From: Arthrobacter sp. N199823
GTDB lineage: Bacteria; Actinomycetota; Actinomycetes; Actinomycetales; Micrococcaceae
Direction of reading: 5' to 3'
Length of the DNA: 64,000 nucleotides
Assembly: GCF_002929705.1 (NCBI RefSeq)
Contig: NZ_PJIN01000003.1
Location: 1-64,000 of the forward strand
The translations under genes and the position numbers were made by a program. Below, one piece after another: positions 41,830-49,795 of this stretch (the stretch's first letter is position 1; each line of letters opens with the position of its first letter). The notes beneath the pieces were generated by a model that was given only the letters and a program-made list of their open reading frames with translations, made no database searches and was not told where the DNA came from.

Positions 41830-42633
41830 GTGTCTGAATCCCGCGAACTTACAGTGACCTTTGTCCCGGGTGTGACCCCCGGAAAGTGGATCCACCGCTG
41901 GGAGGAGCGCATGCCTGGCGTGCCGCTCGTGTCCACCCCTGTGCCAGAATCCCGGCAGCTGGATGCCGTGCGCGCTGGCGAGGTCGATATGGCGTTCGTG
42001 CGACTGCCCGTAGACAAGACCGGTCTGCACGTCATTCCGCTCTACAATGAACTCTCCGTGGTGGTCGCGCCCAAGGACCACCCCATCGCCGCCTTTGACG
42101 AGCTCAACGTTGAAGATCTGGCCGACGAATACCTCCTCGCCAACCCGGATGATTTCCCGGAATGGCGCGATATTTCCACCGAAATCGCCGCGGGAACCCG
42201 CAAGCCTTTGCCGCCCATGGCCTCCATCGAAGAAGCCCTGGATCTGGTCGAAGCCGGGCTCGGCATCTTGATTCTGCCTATGTCTGTTGGCCGTCTTCTC
42301 AGCCGCAAGACGCTGCGTTCACGGTTGCTCCATGGCGTTGCCGAGACCAGCATCGCGTTGGCGTGGATTGATTCCTTCCAGCCGCTGCCCGCTGAAGATG
42401 AGGCAGTCATTCAGGAATTCATTGGCGTGGTCCGCGGGCGCAGTGCCAACAGCTCCCGCCAGCCTTCCGTGCAGGCCAAGCAGGACGCTGCCCCGAAGAA
42501 GGGCGCCAAGACTGGAAAAAGTACGACGTCGGGACGCACCCCTGCAGCTAAGGGAAAGTCTGTCACGGCTAATCTGCGCGGCGGTGGTCGCCCGGGCGGC
42601 AAGGCTCGGGCTGCCAAGCGCGGCCGCCGCTAG
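41830..42633 (+). CDS. LysR substrate-binding-domain protein without HTH
   Basis: 267 aa, GTG start with TAGGGT 6 nt upstream (probably leaderless). Residues 8-200 are a LysR-type periplasmic-binding fold (LTVTFVPGVTPGKWIHRWEERMPGVPL, LDAVRAGEVDMAFVRLPVDKTGLHVIPLYNE, EEALDLVEAGLGILILPMSVG), but the usual 60-residue N-terminal winged helix is absent. Instead there is a C-terminal tail of about 60 residues rich in Lys, Arg, Ala and Gly, like a histone H1 or nucleoid-protein tail. Function is unknown; binding to DNA or RNA through the tail is a guess. Confidence 0.75.
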   Translation: MSESRELTVTFVPGVTPGKWIHRWEERMPGVPLVSTPVPESRQLDAVRAGEVDMAFVRLPVDKTGLHVIPLYNELSVVVAPKDHPIAAFDELNVEDLADEYLLANPDDFPEWRDISTEIAAGTRKPLPPMASIEEALDLVEAGLGILILPMSVGRLLSRKTLRSRLLHGVAETSIALAWIDSFQPLPAEDEAVIQEFIGVVRGRSANSSRQPSVQAKQDAAPKKGAKTGKSTTSGRTPAAKGKSVTANLRGGGRPGGKARAAKRGRR

Positions 42634-42796
42634 GCCCCACGCCCTCCCAAAGTCCAGCCGCTGGCGCGTCTGCACCTTGGGTCCCTCGGGCGCGTGGGCC
42701 CACCCGGTCCAGCCGCTGCTCGCACTGCTCGGCGGCCCACCCGCCTCCTCGGCTGGATACCGGGAGTCCTAGAGGTGTTGGCTCTAGACTTGGCCC

Positions 42797-43813
42797 ATGA
42801 GCAACCTCGAGGCCAAACCTGATGAAGTGATTTGCGAGTTCGAACAGAACATCGGTGACGCGGAGGTCCTGCCGCCGCGGGCAGTCCCCTTGGGTGGGAT
42901 CCGGGCGATGGAGGTTCGCAGGACCCTGCCACAGAAGCGTCGCAGCTTGATTGGGGCCTGGTGTTTTGTAGATCATTATGGACCCGATCCGGTCCCCACT
43001 TCCGGGGGGATGCATGTGCCCCGGCATCCGCACACCGGCCTAGCAACTGTCAGCTGGCTGTTCTCCGGAAAAATAGACCATCTTGACTCGGCGGGATTCG
43101 CCGCCGTCGTAAGGCCTGGCGAGGTGAACCTGATGGTTGCCGGCCGAGGCATTTCACACCAGGAATTCTCCACCGCTGACACCTCGATCCTGCATGGTGC
43201 GCAACTATGGTTTGCGCTGCCAGATGCAACTCGCCACATGCCACCAACCTTTGCACACTACGTACCGGAACCTGTCCGCGGTGAGGGCACAGAGTTGCGA
43301 GTTTTTTTGGGCTCGCTGGCGGGTTCAACGTCTCCGGTGGCCACCTACACGCCGCCGTTACTCGGTGCCGAAGCTGTGCTGCGTCCCGGATCCCGGCTGG
43401 AACTCGAGCTGAATCCGAGCTTCGAATACGGCATCCTGTTGGACACTGGCGATGTGCGTCTAGACGGTGAGCCAGTACCCGTAGACCACCTCGTATATTT
43501 GCCCACAGGGCGTTCAGCCTTGCTCTTGGAAGCTGGCCTGAATCCTGCGCGGCTGCTTCTCATTGGCGGGGAACCTCTAGGGGAAAAGATCGTCATGTGG
43601 TGGAACTTCATCGGAAGAACCCATGAGGAAATTCTGGCGTATCGTGCGGCATGGCAGGGCGAGATTGGCGTGGAACCGGCTCCGCAGGGAGAAGTCGAAG
43701 GCGGATACCCTGACGGGGCCCCTTACCCGCGCTTTGGACCCTTCCCCGACAATATGCCGGATCCCTTGCCGGCGCCGGGCCTGCCCAACGTCCAGCTGCG
43801 CCCACGCGGCTAA
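42797..43813 (+). CDS. Pirin-family protein
   Basis: 338 aa. The cupin metal site is in GGMHVPRHPHTGLATVSWLFSGKIDH (two His near residues 75-80) with further ligands in MVAGRGISHQEFS; the C-terminal Pirin_C domain begins near EAVLRPGSRLELELN. Bacterial pirins are iron-binding; some act as quercetinases or redox regulators. TAGACT lies 6 nt before the ATG, suggesting a leaderless message. A GNAT gene follows after 35 bp. Confidence 0.88.
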   Translation: MSNLEAKPDEVICEFEQNIGDAEVLPPRAVPLGGIRAMEVRRTLPQKRRSLIGAWCFVDHYGPDPVPTSGGMHVPRHPHTGLATVSWLFSGKIDHLDSAGFAAVVRPGEVNLMVAGRGISHQEFSTADTSILHGAQLWFALPDATRHMPPTFAHYVPEPVRGEGTELRVFLGSLAGSTSPVATYTPPLLGAEAVLRPGSRLELELNPSFEYGILLDTGDVRLDGEPVPVDHLVYLPTGRSALLLEAGLNPARLLLIGGEPLGEKIVMWWNFIGRTHEEILAYRAAWQGEIGVEPAPQGEVEGGYPDGAPYPRFGPFPDNMPDPLPAPGLPNVQLRPRG

Positions 43814-43848
43814 GGCACACGCGCCAAAAAACTTATTGAGGAGCACTC

Positions 43849-44193
43849 GTGGATCAGGAATCAACCATTACCGTGCGTCAAAATGCTGACCGTCATCGCT
43901 ACGAGCTTGTCGACGGCGAGAAGATCATTGGCAAGGCGCATTGGTTGTCATTTGAGCGTGACACCAGCCAGGAGCGGATTTTTTTCCACACCACTGTCGA
44001 CGAAGAATATGCAGGTCAGGGCTTGGCTGGAAAACTAGCTCACTTTGCGCTTGAGGACACTATTGCTGCCGGGCTGAAAGTAGTGCCCGTGTGCCCCTAT
44101 ATCAAGGTCTATCTACGGAAGCATCCCGAGTACAAGCAGCACGCGGTGATGGTGGAACAAGTACATTTGGACGCGGTCACTGCGGCGGCTTGA
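43849..44193 (+). CDS. GNAT-type N-acetyltransferase (short, YjdJ-like)
   Basis: 114 aa, GTG start with GAGGAG upstream. It is the compact single-domain acetyltransferase type: YELVDGEKIIGKAHW, ERIFFHTTVDEEYAGQGLAGKLAHFALEDTIAAGLKVVPVCPYIKVYLRKHPEY. The Q-x-x-G-x-G/A acetyl-CoA loop is GQGLAGK. The target is unknown. It is probably cotranscribed with pirin. Confidence 0.85.
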   Translation: MDQESTITVRQNADRHRYELVDGEKIIGKAHWLSFERDTSQERIFFHTTVDEEYAGQGLAGKLAHFALEDTIAAGLKVVPVCPYIKVYLRKHPEYKQHAVMVEQVHLDAVTAAA

Positions 44194-44268
44194 GGGGACC
44201 TCATGAGCACCCCACGGCGCACCAAGGAAGAGCATAAGACTTGCCACCGCCGCACTTAAACACCTAAC

Positions 44269-44293
44269 CGGCCCCCAACAAGTGGGAGCCGGC
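44269..44293 (+). terminator. Possible terminator after GNAT gene
   Basis: CCGGCCCCCA and TGGGAGCCGG pair over 9 of 10 positions with loop ACAAG. There is no T run. It lies between convergent GNAT and WXG100 genes. Confidence 0.45.
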
Positions 44294-44397
44294 GAGTGGA
44301 TGGCCCCACAATCCCTATGATGCCGGGTTGTTTGGGCCCACGCCCACCAGGTTCCCGGGAAATCGCGCCAGCGATTTTACGGGCCGGTGGGTGGGGA

Positions 44398-44661
44398 CTA
44401 GCTTGAAGCGTCGATCTGCTGCTGCTTCTGCTTGTTCACCACGGACTTGACGTGAGTCAGATCCTGGATGACGTTGTTGAGCTGCTTCTTGGAGGTGGGC
44501 CAGGTGGTGCCCTTGAAGCGGGTGGCGTCAGGGCCTTCCCAGCGAACGGACTGTGCCTTGCCGTCCAAGTTGCTCATTGCGGAGGTGATCTGGTCGATGG
44601 CGTTAGCCAACTTGGAAACCAGTTCTGCCATGTCCTGGGGATCGTTACCAATCATTGCCAC
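44398..44661 (-). CDS. WXG100-family (ESAT-6-like) protein
   Basis: 87 aa from a GTG at 44661, 9 nt after AAAGG; the ATG at 44670 abuts that ribosome site. The protein is a helical hairpin with the central WEG turn (AQSVRWEGPDATRFKGTTWP), typical of WXG100 substrates of type VII secretion. No EccC-type ATPase or partner gene lies in the window, so it would depend on secretion genes elsewhere. Confidence 0.75.
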   Translation of the reverse strand: MAMIGNDPQDMAELVSKLANAIDQITSAMSNLDGKAQSVRWEGPDATRFKGTTWPTSKKQLNNVIQDLTHVKSVVNKQKQQQIDASS

Positions 44662-44982
44662 GATGTACATCCTTTGCTAGAAAATTCTGCGGTCCTGCCG
44701 CGGGGTAACACTCTGGCCGGGAATGTCCGGCTGAGCGATTACTAAGAATCTATCCCGCATTGGCCAGCTCCGTCGATGGGGTGCCCTACCCATGTAGCGC
44801 TACCCATGTGCCAAGCCCCAGTTGTCTTTGCTGGCAGCGACGAACGGTTTCACTCCAGGACTCTAGTCACCACAACGGCACTGGACTAGGCTCGAAATCG
44901 CGTGAACCTTCAGCATTTAGATACGGTGCGTGGACCGGCCAAGCAATCCGTTCCGGTGCCATCGGCAGATAGGGAAAAAGCA

Positions 44983-45585
44983 ATGGCCACATACAAAATT
45001 GGGTATCTCGTGGGAAGCCTGTCCAGCGGATCCATCAACAGAACCCTCTCCAAGGCCCTGATCCGTTTGGCACCCCTTGAGCTTGAATTCACCGAGATCC
45101 CCATTGGGGACCTGCCACTGTACAACTCGGATTTCGATAGTGATTTTCCGCCGGCGGGGCAGGCCCTGAAGCAGGCGATCGCAGCCTCCGACGGGATCCT
45201 CTTCATTTCACCCGAGTACAACCGGTCCATCCCTGGCGCCTTGAAGAACGCCATCGATTGGGGTTCGCGCCCGTGGGGGACAAACTCCTTTGCCCGCAAG
45301 CCCACAGGCATCATTGGAGCTTCCCCTGGCGGCATTGGCACCGCAGTCATGCAGTCCTCGATGCGCAGCGTGTTGAGCTTCCTCGATGCGCCTCAGCTCA
45401 ACTCTCCTGAGGCCTACATCCGCTTCGACGCGGCGGACTACGGAGACGACGGTGAGGTCAAGAACGCCGACACGGAGGCATTGTTGAGGCACTACATGGA
45501 CGAATACGGTGCGTTTGTGGCCCGCGTCCTCGATGCCACCGCACCGGGCCATATTGGTGACCAGCACCCGGACTCCAGCAAGTAA
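44983..45585 (+). CDS. NADPH-dependent FMN reductase
   Basis: 200 aa from the ATG at 44983 (MATYKIGYLVGSLSSGS) with AGGGAAA upstream. It has a flavodoxin-like fold: the phosphate loop GSLSSGSINRTLSKAL and the flavin motif FISPEYNRSIPGALKNAIDWGSRP. Relatives (ChrR/YieF type) reduce quinones, chromate or FMN. It is monocistronic, ending at a terminator. Confidence 0.88.
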   Translation: MATYKIGYLVGSLSSGSINRTLSKALIRLAPLELEFTEIPIGDLPLYNSDFDSDFPPAGQALKQAIAASDGILFISPEYNRSIPGALKNAIDWGSRPWGTNSFARKPTGIIGASPGGIGTAVMQSSMRSVLSFLDAPQLNSPEAYIRFDAADYGDDGEVKNADTEALLRHYMDEYGAFVARVLDATAPGHIGDQHPDSSK

Positions 45586-45667
45586 TCATCGGCTCCCATC
45601 CATGAGTGCGGATGAATGGCTGGCCGTCCCCGACCGCTCCATGTCCGCAGGGCAGCACTCCTGAGAG

Positions 45668-45704
45668 AACGCCGGTTCCTGCCGTAAAGCAATAACCGGC
45701 GTTT
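45668..45704 (+). terminator. Terminator after FMN reductase
   Basis: AACGCCGGTT (45668-45677) and AACCGGCGTT (45694-45703) form a perfect 10-bp stem with a 16-nt loop, followed by TCTGTG. Confidence 0.7.
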
Positions 45705-45863
45705 CTGTGTTGGCAGGGAACTCCGGACGCTGCGTGGACGGGCCGCCATGGCGCATGAATCACCCGGGGAATCATTGACAGGCCAGATGCCCCGTGCCAT
45801 ATTGGCGGCAGTGGTCTAGGACCCGCCCCGGCCACGGTTAGTCACCCCAAGGGAGTCACCGCT

Positions 45864-46883
45864 GTGAAAGCCGCATTGTGGGAAATTGAGACCTTTGACT
45901 ATCACACGGCAGGTGAGCCCTTCCGGATTGTGCCGGCGCTGCCCATCGTGATCGAGGGTGGCACAGCACGTGAACGCCGCGAATTCGCTATCAAGGGCGA
46001 CGCGAACAAGATCCGCAAACTGTTGGTGAACGAACCACGCGGGCATGCCGATATGTATGGCGGGTTCGTGGTGCCACCCAATGACCCCGGAGCGCACTTC
46101 GGTGCCTTGTTCTGGCACCGTGAGGGCTTTTCCACTGTTTGTGGCCACGGAACCATGGCTTTGGGGACGTGGGCTGTGCGCAGCGGCTTGGTTCGTGCCC
46201 CGGACGACGGCGAGACTGACGTTGTGATTGATATTCCTTCGGGTCGCGTTACGGCACGGATCACCATGGCGGAGGGGAAGGTCCGTGAGGTGGCCTTCCA
46301 CAATGTTCCCTCCTATGTGGTGGCCAGGGACATTGAGGTCAAAACTGCCGACTTTGGGCGCTTGCGCGTGGACCTGGCCTGGAGCGGGGCGCTGTACGCG
46401 TCATTGCCGGCAGCAGCGGCAGGACTGGAGGTCACACCGTCAAACCTGGCCAAGGTGATTGCGGCCGGGCATCAGGTAGCCGCGGGGCTCGCCGGCAACC
46501 CTGCCACGCAACACCCCTTCAGCACTGGATTCGAGGGAGTATTTGGGACCATTTTCCACGAGCCGATGACAACCGCCGGGCCAGGGCTGAGGCAGCGCAA
46601 TGTGAGTGTTTTCGCCGACGGCCAGGTGGCCAGATCGCCCAGTGGCTCAGGTACTGCGGCGAGAGTGGCGCTGCTCAGTGAAGCGGGGGAGTTGGCCGAG
46701 GGAGAGATTTTGGAGAACTATTCCATCATTGATTCTCGATTTGCCGCCCGGGTGGTGGACCAAGCGGGGGGCCCTGAGGGTGGGCTGGTGGTGGAAGTGA
46801 GCGGACGCTCCTTCCCTGTAGGCCAGGGGAAATTTACGCTGGACGCCGACGACGAGCTCGGGGTGGGATTTGTGTTGCGGTAG
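45864..46883 (+). CDS. Proline racemase / hydroxyproline epimerase family enzyme
   Basis: 339 aa, GTG start with AGGGAG upstream. The opening (IETFDYHTAGEPFRIV), the first catalytic motif FSTVCGHGTMALG (C93) and HEPMTTAGPGLRQRNVSVFADGQ are family-typical. The second catalytic motif, normally DRSPCGTGT, is ARSPSGSGT, with serine at S260 replacing the cysteine and alanine replacing the aspartate. Cys/Cys enzymes racemise or epimerise proline derivatives; Cys/Thr enzymes dehydrate trans-3-hydroxyproline. Cys/Ser leaves the reaction open. No proline-catabolic neighbour is present. Confidence 0.85.
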   Translation: MKAALWEIETFDYHTAGEPFRIVPALPIVIEGGTARERREFAIKGDANKIRKLLVNEPRGHADMYGGFVVPPNDPGAHFGALFWHREGFSTVCGHGTMALGTWAVRSGLVRAPDDGETDVVIDIPSGRVTARITMAEGKVREVAFHNVPSYVVARDIEVKTADFGRLRVDLAWSGALYASLPAAAAGLEVTPSNLAKVIAAGHQVAAGLAGNPATQHPFSTGFEGVFGTIFHEPMTTAGPGLRQRNVSVFADGQVARSPSGSGTAARVALLSEAGELAEGEILENYSIIDSRFAARVVDQAGGPEGGLVVEVSGRSFPVGQGKFTLDADDELGVGFVLR

Positions 46884-46915
46884 CGGTAGCACCCGGGGTC
46901 TGGGACGATTGCCAA

Positions 46916-48172
46916 GTGACTGAATCTACCCGCACCCGTATCGCCAAGCTGCCGCGAGTCCTCAAACCGTGGCGGACCTTCAAGCTTGCGGAATTGTTGC
47001 GGGTGGGTAGTTCGCCACTATCGCCGTGGTTGGCCTTCGCCTTTGCTGTTTTTGTCACTGTCTCAGCCTTTGACGACGTGCGTCTTTCTGTCCAGACCAG
47101 CCCTGGGGGACAACTCCCGTGGTTGTGGATTTCGTGCACGCTTGCCTATTGGACCGTGTGGATGGCGCTAGCCTTCCGTCCACAATGGGTCGCCGTACTT
47201 TTCGTGCTCCAGCTAGCAACCATGCTGCCGCAAGCTGTGATAGGTGGACCACTGTTACTGGCTTTCGGAGCTATTGCCGTGGCAGCATACCGGGCTTCAC
47301 TGCGCTCACTTACCATCATGGTGGGCGGCTTCTTGGTGTGGCAGATTATCTGGGTGCTCTTCGTTGCGCACATAGGAATGACGCAGTTGTGGGGCTACAT
47401 TCCCCTCACACTACTCTTCACCGCGCCGGGTTTGGCCATCAAATTACTCCGTGAGCGGGCTCTCCAAGTAGCACTGGATCAAAAAGCAGCCGACGAGACT
47501 GCCGCTAGCGCTGCCGTGGATCAGCGTGCAGAGTTGGCGCGCGAACTTCACGATGTTGTGACGCATGGTTTGACCATGATTGCCGTGCAGGCAAACCTTG
47601 GCAAGATCTCCAAGGAGGATCTAGCCAAGGAACATGCCCTCACCGAGATTGGTTCAATGGCCAGAAATTCTTTGGATGATCTACGCCGGCTGATCCTGGC
47701 CATGCGCACGGACGAGCGGTCATCTGAAGATGCGCCCGCGCAAGACGCCGGGCTAAGGCCAAGCGTAGCTTGCATTGACTTGGAAATGAGCTTTGCAGAT
47801 ATCCAAAAGCAGCTCACCGGCTTGGGTTGCCCCACCCGCATAGAAACCACAGGAGATCTGGACCAGACACCCAACGGCATCCGGCCCACGGTCTTGCGGA
47901 TTCTGCAGGAGAGCGCCACAAATATTGTGAAGCATTCAGGAAAAGGTGCGCGGTGTGAAATTTCCATGAATGTGGCTCATGATCACCTTGAGTTAGTCAT
48001 CCGGAATCGAATGACACCAGGTAACCCACGGCTGCCAGTCTCCGGCACTGGACTGGCTGGACTGCGGGAAAGGGCCTCGCGCCTGGGTGGAACCCTTGAC
48101 TCCGGACCCGACGGCGGCTGGTGGCGCGTCCACGCCATCTTGCCGTTCAAGGATCGCCAAACGTTGCACTAG
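46916..48172 (+). CDS. Sensor histidine kinase, DesK/NarL type
   Basis: 418 aa, GTG start without a clear ribosome site. About five membrane helices span residues 35-175, with little extracellular sequence. The HisKA_3 dimerisation helix carries the phosphoacceptor H212 (RAELARELHDVVTHGLT), the N-box is ILQESATNIVKHSG, and the G-box GTGLAGLRERASRLGG. It should phosphorylate the response regulator 440 bp downstream. Two hairpin terminators and a small peptide gene separate them, an unusual arrangement for a kinase-regulator pair. Confidence 0.9.
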   Translation: MTESTRTRIAKLPRVLKPWRTFKLAELLRVGSSPLSPWLAFAFAVFVTVSAFDDVRLSVQTSPGGQLPWLWISCTLAYWTVWMALAFRPQWVAVLFVLQLATMLPQAVIGGPLLLAFGAIAVAAYRASLRSLTIMVGGFLVWQIIWVLFVAHIGMTQLWGYIPLTLLFTAPGLAIKLLRERALQVALDQKAADETAASAAVDQRAELARELHDVVTHGLTMIAVQANLGKISKEDLAKEHALTEIGSMARNSLDDLRRLILAMRTDERSSEDAPAQDAGLRPSVACIDLEMSFADIQKQLTGLGCPTRIETTGDLDQTPNGIRPTVLRILQESATNIVKHSGKGARCEISMNVAHDHLELVIRNRMTPGNPRLPVSGTGLAGLRERASRLGGTLDSGPDGGWWRVHAILPFKDRQTLH

Positions 48173-48195
48173 TACCAGTGTTGCACCAGTACTAG

Positions 48196-48221
48196 CACAG
48201 AGGGGCTGCCGAACCTCTGTG
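48196..48221 (+). terminator. First hairpin after the histidine kinase
   Basis: CACAGAGG (48196-48203) and CCTCTGTG (48214-48221) pair perfectly around a 10-nt loop, 24 bp after the stop codon. Confidence 0.5.
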
Positions 48222-48255
48222 GGACAGCCCTCGGGGATAAACCCTCAAACACTTC

Positions 48256-48293
48256 AAGGCAAGATTTGGCCATGTGGCCAATTCTTGCCTTTT
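48256..48293 (+). terminator. Second, strong terminator after the histidine kinase
   Basis: AAGGCAAGA and TTGGCCA pair with TGGCCAA and TCTTGCCTT, giving about 17 bp with a single mismatch, closed by TG and followed by TTT. It would uncouple kinase transcription from the peptide and regulator downstream. Confidence 0.75.
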
Positions 48294-48455
48294 GAGTACC
48301 AAAAGCATGCTCCAAGAGGACAGTCCCGACCGTTTCGCATTGAATGCCGTGGGCTGCCTGCGTAGCGTCAATTGTATTGGGGGGCATCGGGCCTTCGCAG
48401 CAGTTGTAGGGCCGGAGTTGGATTCGTCTAGTCCTAATCGATCTTGGAGATCATT

Positions 48456-48560
48456 ATGAATACGCACTATGTAACTACAAGCCGCAACGCGACAGTCAAC
48501 GGCAAGACGAAGCCCTCAGGCATCTGGCCCTCAGGCTCCTTCCCGGACGTCTCCCGCTGA
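48456..48560 (+). CDS. Putative 34-aa peptide between kinase and regulator
   Basis: ATG with GGAG 7-8 nt upstream, ending in TGA. The product begins MNTHYVTTSRNATVNG and ends PSGIWPSGSFPDVSR. It has no signal peptide, is polar and Lys/Thr/Ser-rich in the first half, and has a Trp/Pro/Gly-rich end. It resembles no family I know. It may be a signalling or precursor peptide sensed by the adjacent kinase, a leader peptide for the regulator gene, or chance. The ribosome site and location favour a real gene. Confidence 0.4.
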   Translation: MNTHYVTTSRNATVNGKTKPSGIWPSGSFPDVSR

Positions 48561-48600
48561 CCTGGAGAATGGATCAGTTCTCCTCATTGCCACAGCTACG

Positions 48601-48612
48601 TAGACTGTCATC
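48601..48612 (+). promoter_or_regulatory. Promoter -10 of response regulator (leaderless)
   Basis: TAGACT at 48601-48606 lies 6 nt before the ATG at 48613, with no Shine-Dalgarno. The same spacing occurs before six other genes in this window. The -35 region is not conserved. Confidence 0.5.
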
Positions 48613-49281
48613 ATGAGTGTGATGACTGAAGCTGACGAGACAATTGACATAGTTATTGTTGACGATGAGAAATTCGTGCGCGGAGCGCTACGGACTTATC
48701 TGTCTCAAGCCAAGGATCTCGCAGTTGTCGGCGAGGGTGAGAACGGCGAAGATGCCATCCGCCTCGCCCAGGACTGCAAGCCAGACGTATTGCTTATTGA
48801 CCTCCAGATGCCTGTCATGGATGGCGTTACCGCAATCCGACACATCGTGGCGCAAAATCCGGAGATTGGCATATTGGTGGTCACCGGCCACATCTCTGAC
48901 GTTCACCTGAGGGCCGCACTCTTGGCCGGCGCCGGGGGGTATGTGGTCAAGGATGCCGAGCCTGAACGAATCGTAGCCGCCGTCAGAGACGTATACGCGG
49001 GCGATTGCCCCATCGATCCGGCCGTAGCGCATCTGCTGATCGAGGATCTTCGCGGTAGCCGGCCGGCTACGCGGGCGGAGACGTCAATTGAGCTGACAGG
49101 TCGAGAAGAAGAAGTCCTGAAATTGTTGTGCGATGGGCGCAGCAACAGCGAGATCGCAGCCGAACTCTACCTTTCCGAATCCACTGTGAAGTACCATCTG
49201 GTGCGGTTGGGGAGGAAGTTCTCCACTCGTGACCGCCTGCAGCTGGTGGTCACGGCGCTGCGCTCAGGACTGGTCGCTTAG
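48613..49281 (+). CDS. LuxR/NarL-family response regulator
   Basis: 222 aa. The receiver domain has the acidic pair in IVIVDDEKFV (D17, D18), the phosphoacceptor D63 (VLLIDLQMPVMDG) and the conserved lysine in GYVVKDAEP. The C-terminal helix-turn-helix is LTGREEEVLKLLCDGRSNSEIAAELYLSESTVKYHL in the usual blocks (about 158-195). It should be activated by the kinase upstream. It may control the small secreted-peptide gene that follows. Confidence 0.92.
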   Translation: MSVMTEADETIDIVIVDDEKFVRGALRTYLSQAKDLAVVGEGENGEDAIRLAQDCKPDVLLIDLQMPVMDGVTAIRHIVAQNPEIGILVVTGHISDVHLRAALLAGAGGYVVKDAEPERIVAAVRDVYAGDCPIDPAVAHLLIEDLRGSRPATRAETSIELTGREEEVLKLLCDGRSNSEIAAELYLSESTVKYHLVRLGRKFSTRDRLQLVVTALRSGLVA

Positions 49282-49310
49282 TCAGCTCCGCGTCCCATTT
49301 ACTTTCCTGC

Positions 49311-49388
49311 CTTAGGCCTAAGTGCGGTGTTATCGGGAACATGTACCGAAAGACTATCCAAAAGGATAGGGGCAAATGGTCCTTTCGG
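49311..49388 (+). promoter_or_regulatory. Palindromes between regulator and secreted-peptide gene
   Basis: CTTAGGCCTAAG (49311-49322) is a perfect 12-bp palindrome. CTATCC-AAAA-GGATAG (49354-49369) is a hairpin nested inside CCGAAAG (49346-49352) and CTTTCGG (49382-49388). The first may be a regulator binding site, the second a terminator or leader structure. Function is unproven. Confidence 0.4.
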
Positions 49389-49473
49389 AGTATCGGCGGC
49401 GGGCGCTTGGACCTAAGCTGGGATCACCGTCGCCGAACGCGGCACAAAATTCCGCTACCGAAAAGGCATCTCC

Positions 49474-49707
49474 ATGAAAAAACCATTTGCTTCCGCGGGC
49501 ATTGCAGCAGTTATTGCCGCCGGACTCATCTTGGCTCCGGGGCTTTCGCCGGCTCAGGCCAGCACCTCTGAAGCCCCCGAGACCAGCATTTCGGCAGCCC
49601 CGGTGGCCTCTTCCGCGCCAATGGGCGGAGCTATTTCGGGTAATGTGGCCAGCACCTACGGGATGTTCTTCCTGCCTTGCAACTTCCTTGGCCTGCGCCT
49701 CTGCTAA
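49474..49707 (+). CDS. Small secreted Cys-containing peptide precursor
   Basis: 77 aa with AAAAGG 8 nt upstream. A clear Sec signal peptide (MKKPFASAGIAAVIAAGLIL, cleavage after AQA at residue 29) leaves a mature peptide of 48 residues. Its first part is Ala/Ser/Pro-rich; the hydrophobic end (residues 63-77) is GMFFLPCNFLGLRLC, with cysteines at 68 and 77 that could close a ring of ten residues. No maturation enzyme is nearby. Position just after a two-component regulator suggests an exported signal or antimicrobial peptide. I do not recognise the family. Confidence 0.6.
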   Translation: MKKPFASAGIAAVIAAGLILAPGLSPAQASTSEAPETSISAAPVASSAPMGGAISGNVASTYGMFFLPCNFLGLRLC

Positions 49708-49735
49708 GCAGCTAGTTCCACTAAGAACTACTGCT
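49707..49735 (+). terminator. Terminator after the secreted-peptide gene
   Basis: AGCAGCTAGTTC (49707-49718) pairs with GAACTACTGCT (49725-49735) over 11 bp with one bulged C and loop CACTAA, starting at the stop codon. Confidence 0.6.
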
Positions 49736-49795
49736 AGAAGTTCCCGAAGCTATGAGTCGAGAGCCCAGACGATTGTCCTTGGTAAATGAATTGAA

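Noticed and set aside
44203-44259. 18-codon frame after the GNAT gene
   Set aside because: A weak GAGGGG lies upstream, but the product is Lys/Arg/His-rich, very short and ends just before the terminator; not enough support for a gene.
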